Notes: generated from the sequence alone by a model not told the origin. 64,000 nt of DNA from Pseudonocardia sp. 73-21 (GCF_001899645.1 NZ_MKVV01000038.1:49771-113770), one strand, 5' to 3'; counted from the stretch's first letter, positions 19,601-27,618 are shown. Made by a program: numbers and translations.

Positions 19601-21286
19601 GACGCGCTGGGCGCGGCCCTGCCCGTCGGGGTGCCGGAGACGTTCACCGAGCCCGTGGCCGATCCGCTCGGGGATCTCGTGCTGCGCTACGCCCGCTCGC
19701 ACGGCCCGTTCCCGGCCGCCGCGTGCGCGGCGCGGTTCGGGCTCGGCGTGGCCGTGGTGGCCGGGGTGCTCGACCGGCTCGTCGGCTCCGGGCGGCTGGT
19801 GCGCGGCGAGCTGCGGCCCGCGTCCGAGGGCATCGACTACTGCGACGCGGAGGTGCTGCGGCGCCTGCGGCGGGCGTCGCTCGCGCGGCTGCGCGCCGAG
19901 GTCGAGCCCGTGGAGCAGCAGGCCCTCGGCCGGTTCCTGCCCGCCTGGCAGGGCGTCCAGACCGGGGCCGAGGGTTCCCGGCGCGGCCGGATGCGGAGCG
20001 CGCCCGGGGCCGAGGACGTGCTCGGGGTGGTGGAGCAGCTCGCCGGCGCGCCGCTCCCGGCCAGCGCGCTGGAGTCGCTGATCCTGCCCGCGCGGCTGCC
20101 CGGCTACACCCCGGCGCTGCTCGACGAGCTCACCGCCGCGGGCGAGGTCACATGGACCGGCTGCGGGCCGCTGGTGGGCAGCGACGGCTGGATCGCCGTC
20201 GCCCCGTCCGACGTGGCCGATCTGCTGCTGCCCGAACCCGAGCCGGACGTCGCCGAGACGCCGCTGCACCGGGCGGTGCTGGCGTCGCTCGGTCTGCCCG
20301 ACCTCGACGCGCCACCCGTCGGCGGCGGAGCCCTGTTCTTCCGACAGCTCGCCGACCAGGCCGGACGCGCGCTCGTCGAGGCCGGCGAGTCCCAGCCCGG
20401 CGACGACGCCGTGGTCACCGCCATCTGGGATCTGGTGTGGGCCGGGCTGCTCACGGGCGACACGCTCGGGCCGCTGCGCGCCCGGCTCGGCGTCGGCCGG
20501 GCCGGCGGCGGCACGGGGGCACACCGCACCCGCCGCACCGCGTCGCGCGGCCGCTACGCCCAGCTCCGCGCCGGGCGTCCGGCCATGCCCAGCCGCAGCG
20601 GGCCGCCGTCGGTGGGCGGGCGGTGGGCGCTGGCCGTGGAGCGCGAACCCGACCCCACCCGTCGCGCCCACGCCAAGGCGGAGGTCTTCCTGGAACGCCA
20701 CGGCGTGCTCACCCGCGGGGCGCTGGGCACCGAGCGGGTCACGGGCGGGTTCGCGGCGGTCTACCGGGTGCTGCGGGCCATGGAGGACTCCGGCCGCGTG
20801 CGGCGCGGTTACGTCGTCGAGGGCCTGGGGGCGGCCCAGTTCGCGGTGCCGGGCGCCATCGACCGGCTCCGGGCCATGTCCCGGCCGGACGGCCAGGCCG
20901 CGTCGGAGGACGGTGGGCTCTCGCGGGTCGTGCTGGCCGCCGCCGATCCCGCCCAGCCCTACGGCGCGGCGCTCGGCTGGCCGGCCACGGTCGGGGAGAC
21001 CAAGCACCGTCCGGGACGCAAGGCCGGCGCGCTGGTGGTGCTCGTGGAGGGTGCGCCCGTGCTGTACGTCGAGCGCGGGGGGAAGTCGCTGCTGTCGTTC
21101 ACCACCGAGCGGCCGGTGCTCGACGCCGCCGCGCAGGCCCTGGCCGGGGCGGTGCACGAGGGCTGGCTCGGGTCGCTGGCCGTGGAGCGGGCCGACGGTG
21201 TGGGGTCGCTGGGCTCCGAGCTCGCCGACGTCCTCACCGACGCGGGCTTCCGGGTCACCCCGAAGGGGCTGCGGCTGAGGGCGTGA
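16610..21286 (+). CDS. lhr: Large ATP-dependent helicase Lhr
   Basis: A 1558-residue Lhr-type superfamily 2 helicase. Walker A is VVAPTGSGKT (residues 45-54) and the Walker B box is ILDEVHAV (about 170). Motif III-like sequence IGLSATVRPLDEV is followed by VVATSSLELGIDMG and QRVGRAGHQVG in the second RecA domain. These lead into winged-helix and Lhr-core domains and a long C-terminal domain (RHTR, GRYAQLRAGRPAMPSRSGPPSVGGRW). Length matches mycobacterial Lhr, a 3'-5' DNA translocase in damage tolerance. The GTG at 16622 (VSALEGF) is an alternative start. The nei gene beside lhr in mycobacteria is 15 kb away here. Confidence 0.95.
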   Translation: MMVHVSALEGFSPATRDWFTGAFAAPTGAQEGAWSAAQAGKHALVVAPTGSGKTLAAFLWALDRLAAQPPPPEAKHRCRVLYVSPLKALAVDVQRNLRSPLAGIRQAAQRLGLPVPDITVGMRTGDTPADERRQFARTPPDVLVTTPESLFLILTSAARESLRGVQTIILDEVHAVAGTKRGAHLALSLERLDEQLDRPAQRIGLSATVRPLDEVSTFLAGARPVEIVQPPIAKVIQVSVEVPVPDLAALDERPAPGSSDEEVIGSAAGTAQKPSIWPAVERRLLELVREHRSTIVFSNSRRLAERLTSRLNELAAEEAEGVQDLDEFPAEAIGQSGIGGGAPPVVAKAHHGSMSREQRTLVEEELKAGLLPCVVATSSLELGIDMGAVDLVVQVEAPPSVASGLQRVGRAGHQVGAVSKGVVFPKYRGDLVSCAVVAERMAGGRIESMRYPRNPLDVLAQQIVAMVALEPWSYEDLARVVRRAAPFAALPDSALNSVLDMLAGRYPSEEFGELRARITWDRVTDQLQGRPGAQRLAVTSGGTIPDRGLFMVMTPGGADGAGSRVGELDEEMVYESRVGDTFLLGTSSWRIEDITHDRVIVTPAPGVPARMPFWKGESIGRPLELGRAVGAFVREMSALGEEPARERAAAAGLDTWATDNLLAYLHEQRDATRHVPSDRTILVERFRDELGDWRLVVHSPFGSQVNGPWALAIAARMRERRGVQVHAAAADDGIVLRLPDAVDDAGAEVVPTAEDVLLEPAEIEQIVVAELGSSSLYASRFRECAARSLLLPRRDPKRRTPLWQQRQKSAQLLAVAGRYEQFPVTLEAMRECVQDVYDLPGLRELMADVQSRKVHVVEVATPNPSPFARSLLFGYIGMFLYESDAPLAERRAAALSLDSTLLAELLGSEAIRELLDPEVLAEVEASLQRRAEDRHARDAEGAADLLRFLGDLTVEEAAQRGIQEGWLVALQESRRAIRVRMGGEERWIAIEDAGRVRDALGAALPVGVPETFTEPVADPLGDLVLRYARSHGPFPAAACAARFGLGVAVVAGVLDRLVGSGRLVRGELRPASEGIDYCDAEVLRRLRRASLARLRAEVEPVEQQALGRFLPAWQGVQTGAEGSRRGRMRSAPGAEDVLGVVEQLAGAPLPASALESLILPARLPGYTPALLDELTAAGEVTWTGCGPLVGSDGWIAVAPSDVADLLLPEPEPDVAETPLHRAVLASLGLPDLDAPPVGGGALFFRQLADQAGRALVEAGESQPGDDAVVTAIWDLVWAGLLTGDTLGPLRARLGVGRAGGGTGAHRTRRTASRGRYAQLRAGRPAMPSRSGPPSVGGRWALAVEREPDPTRRAHAKAEVFLERHGVLTRGALGTERVTGGFAAVYRVLRAMEDSGRVRRGYVVEGLGAAQFAVPGAIDRLRAMSRPDGQAASEDGGLSRVVLAAADPAQPYGAALGWPATVGETKHRPGRKAGALVVLVEGAPVLYVERGGKSLLSFTTERPVLDAAAQALAGAVHEGWLGSLAVERADGVGSLGSELADVLTDAGFRVTPKGLRLRA

Positions 21287-21418
21287 TCATCGCCAGTACC
21301 TTCTCGACCTGGGCCACCGCCCCCGTGACGACCGCGCGGGACGCCGCCGAGCCGCAGTTCACAGTCAACCCGATAACCGATCTTCCGCTTTGTCCGGGTC
21401 GTGGGAGAGACTCCCGCG

Positions 21419-22033
21419 GTGCAGCCCGATGACCCCACCGGCCCGTCGCTGAAGAAACAGCTCGAGGAACAGGAGCGCCGGCGCAACGCGGGGGGCGACG
21501 GGGGCGGCCTCGACGCCGCCGACGCCGCATCCGACGGGTGCGGCTCGTGTGACGGCACGCCGGGATGCGATCTGCCCGACTGCGACGGCTGCGACGGCTG
21601 CGACGGCTGCGACGGCTGCAACGGCTGCGATCTCCTGCTGTTCGTCCGGCTGTCGTCGCTGCTGTTCGTCGTCGCCGCCGTCGTACCGGAGCGGGGCGGG
21701 GCCACGGTGGTCCGCGCCCTGCTCCGGTTCTACCGCCGCCGCCTCACCCGCTTCACCCCCACGTGCCCGTCCACGCCGAGCTGCAGCACCTACGCGACCG
21801 CGGCCGTCGAGTCGCTCGGGGCCCGTCGCGGGCTCACCGCCGCAGCGCGCCGGGTGCGGAACTGCGGATCAGCAGGACACCCGGCGACGGAGCACCAGGG
21901 AGCCCGCATGCCCGGTCGACCACCGAGCGCCGGACCGATGACGCCGGAGTCGGCCCCGCAGTACCGGACCGACCGCACGACCCCCGGCCGGCCGCCCGCC
22001 CGGCCCCGGGCGAGCGCTACCCGGATCTCGTGA
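21419..22033 (+). CDS. yidD: YidD-like membrane insertion factor with Cys-Asp-Gly repeat
   Basis: About 204 residues. The core LLRFYRRRLTRFTPTCPSTPSCSTYATAAVESLGARRG matches YidD, a small membrane-associated protein thought to assist YidC. Ahead of it is a Cys-rich run of CDG units (residues 55-69) between GCGSCDGTPGCDLPDCDG and a hydrophobic strand LLLFVRLSSLLFVVAAVV. A similar Cys-rich lead occurs in other actinobacterial YidD proteins, to my recollection. The conserved RCHP-like end is replaced by RNCGSAGHP and a Pro/Arg-rich tail. The start is uncertain: GTG 21419 follows a GGGAGAG site; GTG 21401 is the alternative. Confidence 0.72.
   Translation: MQPDDPTGPSLKKQLEEQERRRNAGGDGGGLDAADAASDGCGSCDGTPGCDLPDCDGCDGCDGCDGCNGCDLLLFVRLSSLLFVVAAVVPERGGATVVRALLRFYRRRLTRFTPTCPSTPSCSTYATAAVESLGARRGLTAAARRVRNCGSAGHPATEHQGARMPGRPPSAGPMTPESAPQYRTDRTTPGRPPARPRASATRIS
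21581..21625 (+). repeat. Five tandem 9-bp units (TGCGACGGC) inside yidD
   Basis: Four exact TGCGACGGC units and one with a single change (TGCAACGGC) encode Cys-Asp-Gly four times and Cys-Asn-Gly once, in frame. Tandem arrays of this kind expand and contract by slippage in steps of three residues, so the length may vary between strains without breaking the gene. Confidence 0.9.
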
Positions 22034-22049
22034 CCACCCTCGGCCGCGC

Positions 22050-22199
22050 GGGCTCGCCGACCAGGTCGCCGCTGTCTACACCCTGTACAGCGCACCGTCG
22101 TCGCCGTCGGCCGGCGGATTCCGGTTGGCGACCGCTCCGGGCCGATCGTTCGACGACCTGGATGCCGCCGCCCGCGCGGCCGCTCCCACCTTCAGGTGA
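22050..22199 (+). pseudogene. Unidentified gene remnant
   Basis: A coding-like C-terminal stretch (GLADQVAAVYTLYSAPSSPS, then GRSFDDLDAAARAAAPTFR and a stop) begins without a start. Its natural upstream continuation (GERYPDLV.TTLGRAG) is in another frame. The composition is protein-like but I do not recognise the family. It lies between yidD and the convergent TetR gene and slightly overlaps the latter. Confidence 0.3.
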
Positions 22200-22785
22200 C
22201 CGTTCGCGGTCGGAGCAGGCGGTCCACGACGAGGTCGACGTAGCCGACGACCACGTCCTCGACCGCGAGGTCGCGGTCGTCGTGGAACCAGTTGCTGAAG
22301 CCGTTGAGCACGTCGCAGATCGCGAACGCGGCGAGGCGGGCGTCGGGCACGCCGAACTCCCCGGTGGCCATGCCCGCGGCGACGACGTCGCGGACGCGGC
22401 GCTGGTAGAAGCGCCGGTGCTCGTCGACGACGGCCCGGTGCTCGGGGGTGAGCGACGCCATCTCGTGCAGGGCCACCAGGTGCTCCACCTGGCGGCGGTG
22501 CAGGTGTTCCAGGTGGGCGCGCACCAGCGCCGCCATCCGCTGCGTCGGAGTGCCGGGGGCGTCGAGCAGCGGGAGCGTCTGCTCGTTCGGTTCCTGCGTG
22601 ACGCTCAGGCAGACGGCGTAGAGGATCTCCTCCTTCGACGCGAAGTGGTGGTAGAGGCTCGCGCCGCGGATGCCGACGGCCTCGGCGACGTCGCGCATGC
22701 CGACCGCGGTGTAGCCGTCGCGCGCGAAGGTGCGCGCGGCGGCGGCCACGATCTCGTCCCGGCGCGTCCGGGAGACAGCGGTCAT
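22192..22785 (-). CDS. TetR-family regulator of the acyl-CoA synthetase operon
   Basis: A 197-residue TetR protein. The N-terminal HTH is TRRDEIVAAAARTFARDGYTAVGMRDVAEAVGIRGASLYHHFASKEEIL, followed by a ligand-binding helical domain typical of fatty-acid/acyl-CoA-responsive repressors (HLEHLHRRQVEHLVALHEM). Its ATG overlaps the stop of the upstream acyl-CoA synthetase (ATGA), so the two are coexpressed. It is the leading candidate to bind the two CTAnn-N4-GTTAG palindromes upstream of the nitroreductase and monooxygenase genes; that link is inference. Confidence 0.88.
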   Translation of the reverse strand: MTAVSRTRRDEIVAAAARTFARDGYTAVGMRDVAEAVGIRGASLYHHFASKEEILYAVCLSVTQEPNEQTLPLLDAPGTPTQRMAALVRAHLEHLHRRQVEHLVALHEMASLTPEHRAVVDEHRRFYQRRVRDVVAAGMATGEFGVPDARLAAFAICDVLNGFSNWFHDDRDLAVEDVVVGYVDLVVDRLLRPRTVT

Positions 22786-24284
22786 GCCTTCCGCAACTCC
22801 CGCTTCAGCACCTTGCCCTGGGCGTCCACCGGCAGTTCGGCGACGACATGCACGGCCTTCGGCACCTTGAACACCGCGAGCTGCTCGCGGCAGAAGGTGA
22901 TCACCGCGGCCGGGTCGGGTTCGCGGCCCGGCCGCGGGACGACGAAGGCCGTGACGGCCTCGGACCAGTACGGGTCCGGGCGGCCGACCACGGCGGCGCG
23001 CAGCACGTCGGGGTGGGTGTGCAGCACCCGCTCGACCTCCTGCGACGACACGTTCATGCCTCCCGATTTGATCATGTCGGTGAGGCGGTCCTGGAAGAAC
23101 AGGTTGCCCTCGGCGTCGACGCGCACGATGTCGCGGGTGTGCAGCCAGCCGGAGCCGAGCGCGGCCTCGGTCTTCTCCGGGTCGCGGTGGTAGCCGAGCA
23201 TCACCGACGGCGAGCGGCAGATCAGCTCCCCGACCTCGGTGTCGTGGCCCTCGGCGTCGACGACGCGCGTCTCCAGGTGCGTCACCGGCTTCCCGATCCA
23301 GGACGGGTCACCGCCGGGGATGTCGTCGAGGGTGGCGAACCAGCCCACCGTGCCCAGCTGGGAGAGCTCGGACTGGCCCCAGTACGTGCCCCACCGGACG
23401 TCCGGCGCGGCCGCCGACCAGGCCTCGATCGCCGCCGGCGCCACCTGCCCGCCGTAGGTCATGCAGCGCCGGACGGTGCCGACGGCGGCCGCCCCGAAGT
23501 CCGGCTGACCCGACAGCGCGAGATAGAACGTCGGGGTCTGCGCGATCACGGTGACGCCCTCGCGCTCGATGATGCCCAGCGCGGTGGACGGGTCGACGGT
23601 GGCGGGCAGGACGAGCGTGGCGCCCATCAGCGTCAACGTGGTCATGGAACCCAGGCCGGCGATCGTGAAGAACGGCATCACGAACAGCCAGGTGTCCTCG
23701 GGGCCGGTCTGCAGGCCCCAGCTCCACGCGGGCGCCGTGGAGATCAGGTAGTTGCGGTGCGGGATGAGCACACCCTTGGGCGCCGACTCCGTGCCCGAGG
23801 TGTAGACGAGCATCGCGACGTCGTTCTCGTCGACGTCGCACTCGGGCTCGGTGGCCGGCAGGTCGGCGGTCAGCGACGGCCCGAACACCAGCGGCGCTCC
23901 GGGCACGAGCGGCTCGAACTCCTCGGACGCGACCACCACGACGGGCTGGGCGTGGTCGATCTGCTGCGCCACCTCGGCCTTGCCGAACAGCACGTTGACG
24001 ACGGTGAGCGCGGCGCCGACCTTGAGCGTGCCGTAGTAGAGCGCCACCACGTCGACGCTGTTGCGCGCCATCACCGCCACCACGTCCCCGCGGCCGACTC
24101 CGTGGCCCAGCAGCAGGTGCGCGTAGCGGTTGGCGGCGGCGTCCAGCTCGCCGTAGGTCGTCTCGGTGCGCTCGGGGGCGTAGGAGACGAACGCGACCTT
24201 GTTCGGCTGGTTGCGGGCGTGCCGACGGAGCTGGTCGCCGAGCGTGGCCCGCCCGAGCGGGGTGCGGTGGTGCGCGGCGGTCAC
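22782..24284 (-). CDS. Acyl-CoA synthetase (AMP-binding, class I ligase)
   Basis: A 500-residue ANL-superfamily ligase that activates a carboxylic acid as acyl-AMP and then acyl-CoA. The P-loop is MLVYTSGTESAPKG (about 158-171). Other motifs are MTYGGQVAP, TYWGQSELSQ, the hinge DRLTDMIKSGGMNVSSQEVE, and the C-terminal lysine in DAQGKVLKREL. The start is GTG behind GGAGG. The first of three copies of a dispersed repeat (24301-24359) lies just upstream. It is cotranscribed with TetR downstream and probably with the nitroreductase-like gene upstream. Substrate unknown; the context suggests an acid produced by ring or ketone oxidation. Confidence 0.88.
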   Translation of the reverse strand: MTAAHHRTPLGRATLGDQLRRHARNQPNKVAFVSYAPERTETTYGELDAAANRYAHLLLGHGVGRGDVVAVMARNSVDVVALYYGTLKVGAALTVVNVLFGKAEVAQQIDHAQPVVVVASEEFEPLVPGAPLVFGPSLTADLPATEPECDVDENDVAMLVYTSGTESAPKGVLIPHRNYLISTAPAWSWGLQTGPEDTWLFVMPFFTIAGLGSMTTLTLMGATLVLPATVDPSTALGIIEREGVTVIAQTPTFYLALSGQPDFGAAAVGTVRRCMTYGGQVAPAAIEAWSAAAPDVRWGTYWGQSELSQLGTVGWFATLDDIPGGDPSWIGKPVTHLETRVVDAEGHDTEVGELICRSPSVMLGYHRDPEKTEAALGSGWLHTRDIVRVDAEGNLFFQDRLTDMIKSGGMNVSSQEVERVLHTHPDVLRAAVVGRPDPYWSEAVTAFVVPRPGREPDPAAVITFCREQLAVFKVPKAVHVVAELPVDAQGKVLKRELRKA

Positions 24285-24300
24285 GATCCGGCCTCCGGCC

Positions 24301-24359
24301 GGTCGTGCGCGGACATCAGGGCGGGAACACTGTTATCCACGCACGGGCGGCGGAGCCGC
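24301..24359 (-). repeat. Dispersed intergenic repeat, copy 1
   Basis: Read on the minus strand, GCGGCTCCGCCGCCCGTGCG is followed by TGGATAACAGTGTTCCCGCC and CTGATGTCCGCGCACGACC. Two further copies lie at 41322-41381 and 51565-51612 with the same orientation relative to their flanking genes. The ends CGTGCGTGG and CCGCGCACG pair, with one G-U, around an AT-richer centre. It fills the gap between the nitroreductase stop and the acyl-CoA synthetase GTG. Confidence 0.85.
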
Positions 24360-24360
24360 A

Positions 24361-24999
24361 TCACGTGAAGTAGGGCCGGTCGAACGTCTCGGAGAACACG
24401 ATCTCCTCGACGGGCGACCGGGTCAGCTTCGTCGGGAAGCCGCGAGCCGGGTAGCCGACGGCGATGTGACCTGCGGTGATGAAGTCGTCGGGGATGTGCA
24501 GCAGCTCGCGCACAGCCGGCTCGGTGATGCACAGCAGCGTGGTGAACGCCGTGGCCACGCCCTGGTCGCGCAGCGCGAGGCACAGGTTCTGCACCGTCGG
24601 GTAGATCGACCCGCCGCCGACCACCGACAGCCGGCCCAGCTCGTTGTCGGTGGGGTGCAGGCCCGCGAGCTCCGCGCAGGCGACGACGATGGCGGGCACC
24701 GTGGCCAGGTTCTCGGCGAACGCGTCCGCGTCGGTCACCGACCTCGGCAGCGCCCCGACGTTGACGTCACCGGAGGCGATGCCGTCGAAGTAGGCCTTCC
24801 ACAGCGGCAGGTAGAGATCGGCCAGCGCCTGCTTGGTGGCGGCGTCGCGCACGACGATCCAGCGCATCGGCTGGCGGTTGCCGCCCTGCGGGCCGAAGCG
24901 GGCGGCGTCGAACGCGGCGTGCAGGACGTCGTCGGGAACGGGATCGGGACTGAAGTAGCGGCACGTGCCGGTCGTCCGCATGGCCTCGGTCAGCTCCAT
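24361..24999 (-). CDS. Nitroreductase-family FMN oxidoreductase
   Basis: A 212-residue protein of the NAD(P)H-flavin nitroreductase family. It starts MELTEAMRTTGTCRYFSPDPVPDDVLHAAFDAARFGPQGGNRQPMRWIVV, with the FMN-binding R-x-F/Y and GGNRQP segment. A later VVGGGSIYPTVQNLCLALRDQGV helix and HIAVGYPARG are also family motifs. Natural substrates of such enzymes are often quinones, enones or nitro compounds. It is divergent from the Baeyer-Villiger monooxygenase across 112 bases that hold two related palindromes, which suggests co-regulation in one pathway. Confidence 0.85.
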   Translation of the reverse strand: MELTEAMRTTGTCRYFSPDPVPDDVLHAAFDAARFGPQGGNRQPMRWIVVRDAATKQALADLYLPLWKAYFDGIASGDVNVGALPRSVTDADAFAENLATVPAIVVACAELAGLHPTDNELGRLSVVGGGSIYPTVQNLCLALRDQGVATAFTTLLCITEPAVRELLHIPDDFITAGHIAVGYPARGFPTKLTRSPVEEIVFSETFDRPYFT

Positions 25000-25011
25000 C
25001 GCTGGCCCTCC

Positions 25012-25025
25012 CTACTGGTGGTTAG
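25012..25025. promoter_or_regulatory. Operator-like palindrome 1
   Basis: CTACTGGTGGTTAG matches the cleaner palindrome at 25088-25101 at 11 of 14 positions. It lies 13 bases before the nitroreductase start. Two similar sites in one divergent promoter are typical of a TetR-family operator pair. Confidence 0.55.
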
Positions 25026-25087
25026 GTACGGGTCCGAAGAATGGGCCCGACCCACACCCACGTCAAGACTTCATCTATCGCATCCCC

Positions 25088-25101
25088 CTAACGGCGGTTA
25101 G
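25088..25101. promoter_or_regulatory. Operator-like palindrome 2
   Basis: CTAAC-GGCG-GTTAG is a 5-bp-arm palindrome 10 bases before the monooxygenase ATG, so a bound protein would block that start region. Its relative at 25012-25025 faces the other gene of the divergent pair. Confidence 0.62.
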
Positions 25102-25111
25102 CCTCGACAGC

Positions 25112-27019
25112 ATGAGCGTCCTCACCGAGCCCGCACCGGGCCACGCCCCGGACCGGGCCACGCTCGCCGCGGCACTGCGGCACGCCAACATGCCCTCGCT
25201 CGTCCCGGTGCTCTACCAGCTCACCGGCGACCGGCGCTGGCTCGCCGAGCCCTACCGCCCCACGCGCAGCCGCGGGATGGAGGACAACGACCCCGGTGGG
25301 TTCGGCGACGCCGTCCGCGACGAGATCTGCGAGGCCACCGCCGACGCCGTGCTGGCGTGGTCGGCGGGACGGGCGCCCGCGGTGCCCTCCCCCACCGGCG
25401 CCGAGCTGGTGGAGCTGCTGGAGCTGGCCGTCGGCGAGGAGGTGCCCGCCGAGTACGGCGAGATGGCGGCCGACGACATGGGCTTCGCCCCCGCCGAGCC
25501 GACGCCGACCGTTCCCCCGACCGACTTCCGGGTGATCGTCATCGGCGCAGGCGTCTCCGGCATGCTCGCCGCCATCCGGCTGGCCGAGGCCGGCATCGAC
25601 CACGTCGTGCTCGAGAAGAACGACGACGTCGGCGGCACCTGGCTGGAGAACGCCTATCCCGGCGCGGGCGTCGACACCCCCAGCCACCTGTACTCGTACT
25701 CGTTCGCGCCGCGGCCCTGGTCCACCCACTTCGGCAAGCGCGACGAGGTGCTCGCCTACCTGCGCGAGGTCGCCGACGACCACGACCTGCGCACGGTCAT
25801 CCGCTTCGGCACCGAGGTCACCGCCGCCACCTGGGACGACGCGCGGCAGCGCTGGACCGTCACCACCGCCGGCGGCGAGACGCTCGAGGCCAACGCCGTG
25901 ATCACCGCCGTCGGGCAGCTGAACCGGCCCAAGATCCCGGACCTGCCCGGCCTCGGCGACTTCACCGGCCCCCTCTTCCACTCCGCCCGCTGGCCCGCCG
26001 ACCTCGACGTCACCGGCAAGCGCGTGGTGATCATCGGCACCGGGGCGAGCGCGATGCAGATCGTGCCGGCCATCGCGGGGACGGCCGAGCGGGTCACGGT
26101 GTTCCAGCGCTCGCCCCAGTGGGCCGCGTACAACGACGTCTACTTCACCCCCGTCGACGACGCCGTCACGCTGCTGATGGAGCACGTGCCGTTCTACCGC
26201 CGCTGGTACCGCACCCGGCTGGCGTGGAACACCAACGACCGGGTGCACCCGTCGCTGCAGGTCGACCCGGACTGGGAGCACCCGGAGCGGTCGATCAACG
26301 CGGTCAACGACGCCCACCGCCGCGTGTTCACCCGCTACCTGCAGGCCGAGCTCGACGGCCGCGACGACCTGCTGGCCAAGGCGCTGCCCGACTACCCCCC
26401 GTTCGGCAAGCGGATGCTGCTCGACAACGGCTGGTTCGCCGCCCTGCGCCGCGACGACGTCGAGCTGGTCACCGAAGCGGTCGCCGCGGTCACCCCCACC
26501 GGCGTCCGGGGCGTCGACGGCACGACGGTGGATGCCGACGTCGTCGTGCTGTGCACCGGGTTCGAGACCCACAAGCTGCTGCACCCGATGGACGTCTGCG
26601 GCCGCGGCGGGGCGCTGCGCGACATCTGGGGCCCCGACGACGCCGACGCCCACCTGGGCATCTCGGTCTCGGGCTTCCCGAACCTGTTCCTGACCTGCGG
26701 GCCCGGCACGGTGCTCGGCCACGGCGGCAGCTACATCACGATCGCCGAGTGCCAGGTGCGCTACATCGTGGACGCCCTGACGACGATGGTCACCGAGGGC
26801 CTCGGCGCCGTCGACGTCAGCCCGGAGGCGCACGCCGGCTACGTCGCCCGCCAGGACGACGCCCACTCCCGCATGATCTGGACGCACCCGGGGATGCAGA
26901 ACTGGTACCGCAACGCCGCCGGCCGCGTGGTGTGCACGCTACCGTGGCGGATCGTGGACTACTGGGCGATGACGCGCCACGTCGACTGGGACGCATTCTC
27001 CGTCGAGCCGGCGCGGTAG
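25112..27019 (+). CDS. Baeyer-Villiger monooxygenase with N-terminal extension
   Basis: A 635-residue class B flavoprotein monooxygenase that inserts oxygen next to a ketone to give an ester or lactone. The FAD motif VIVIGAGVSGMLAA is at about 141-154. The fingerprint FTGPLFHSARWP (about 283-294) follows FxGxxxHxxxW, and the NADPH motif VVIIGTGASAMQ is at about 306-317. Residues 1 to about 135 form an extra helical domain as in the longer HAPMO-like enzymes. The ATG 25112 is used because family-like sequence begins there and the operator palindrome lies immediately upstream. Neighbours suggest cyclic or aliphatic ketone breakdown. Confidence 0.9.
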   Translation: MSVLTEPAPGHAPDRATLAAALRHANMPSLVPVLYQLTGDRRWLAEPYRPTRSRGMEDNDPGGFGDAVRDEICEATADAVLAWSAGRAPAVPSPTGAELVELLELAVGEEVPAEYGEMAADDMGFAPAEPTPTVPPTDFRVIVIGAGVSGMLAAIRLAEAGIDHVVLEKNDDVGGTWLENAYPGAGVDTPSHLYSYSFAPRPWSTHFGKRDEVLAYLREVADDHDLRTVIRFGTEVTAATWDDARQRWTVTTAGGETLEANAVITAVGQLNRPKIPDLPGLGDFTGPLFHSARWPADLDVTGKRVVIIGTGASAMQIVPAIAGTAERVTVFQRSPQWAAYNDVYFTPVDDAVTLLMEHVPFYRRWYRTRLAWNTNDRVHPSLQVDPDWEHPERSINAVNDAHRRVFTRYLQAELDGRDDLLAKALPDYPPFGKRMLLDNGWFAALRRDDVELVTEAVAAVTPTGVRGVDGTTVDADVVVLCTGFETHKLLHPMDVCGRGGALRDIWGPDDADAHLGISVSGFPNLFLTCGPGTVLGHGGSYITIAECQVRYIVDALTTMVTEGLGAVDVSPEAHAGYVARQDDAHSRMIWTHPGMQNWYRNAAGRVVCTLPWRIVDYWAMTRHVDWDAFSVEPAR

Positions 27020-27038
27020 GAGCTGACACGCTGCGCGG

Positions 27039-27618
27039 ATGACGCGCACCGACATCCCCCCAGCTGGGACGAACGCACCACGCTCACGACGATGCCCGGC
27101 TGCTCACCGTGCGCGCGAAGTGCGCAGGCGTCGCGGGGGCGGACGCGCGGGCCGCCCCGCTGCCCGCCAGCCCCCTGATGACGATGTCCGGGCTGGTCAG
27201 CCACGTGCGCCGGGTGGAGTACTCCTGGTTCTAGGTGCGCTACCCGGGCGAGTACGACCACGGCCCGTGGACCGACGACGACCCCGACCGCGAGATGCGC
27301 ATCGCCGTCGACATCCCGATCGCGGACCTGCTCGACGCCTACGACGCCCGGAGCGAGCGCTACCGGGCGCTCGTCGCGTCACGGGGCCTGGACAGCGTGG
27401 CCGTGCGCGCCGGGCGTGCGGGCGAGCCGTTCACGCTGCGCTGGATCCTGCTCCACCTCGTGGAGGAGATCGCGCCACCTCGTGGAGGAGATCGCGCGGC
27501 ACAACGGCCGTTCGATATAGCTGCGCCGGCGACCTCACGGCCCCCGTTCCTGCCGCGGCACCGGTTGTGCGGAACTCGGCGTCACCCTCCGCGAGCTGGC
27601 CGACGGCACGACCGGCGA
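27039..27618 (+). pseudogene. DinB/DUF664-like protein gene, multiply disrupted
   Basis: Pieces of a DinB-superfamily protein (DUF664 type, mycothiol-dependent relatives) are spread over several frames. One is LPASPLMTMSGLVSHVRRVEYSWF, then an in-frame TAG (27232-27234). Next comes VRYPGEYDHGPWTDDDPD...FTLRWILLHLVEEIA, and last a terminal LRELADGTTGD. A 22-bp sequence (CCACCTCGTGGAGGAGATCGCG) is tandemly duplicated at 27453-27474 and 27475-27496, shifting the frame, and another TAG follows at RHNGRSI. An early frameshift also separates the ATG region from the body. These are several independent lesions, so this is a dead gene rather than a sequencing slip. Confidence 0.8.

Noticed and set aside
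16904..21157. A 1417-codon open frame antisense to lhr, and similar long antisense frames over sdhA, lat, ftsK and the monooxygenase
   Set aside because: Very high GC at third positions leaves few stop codons on the opposite strand. These frames give Arg/Pro/Ala/His-rich translations with no domains, while the sense frames carry full family motifs.
21581..21625. Tandem repeat as a possible CRISPR or regulatory array
   Set aside because: The units are 9 bp, contiguous, in frame and inside a coding sequence; there are no spacers.
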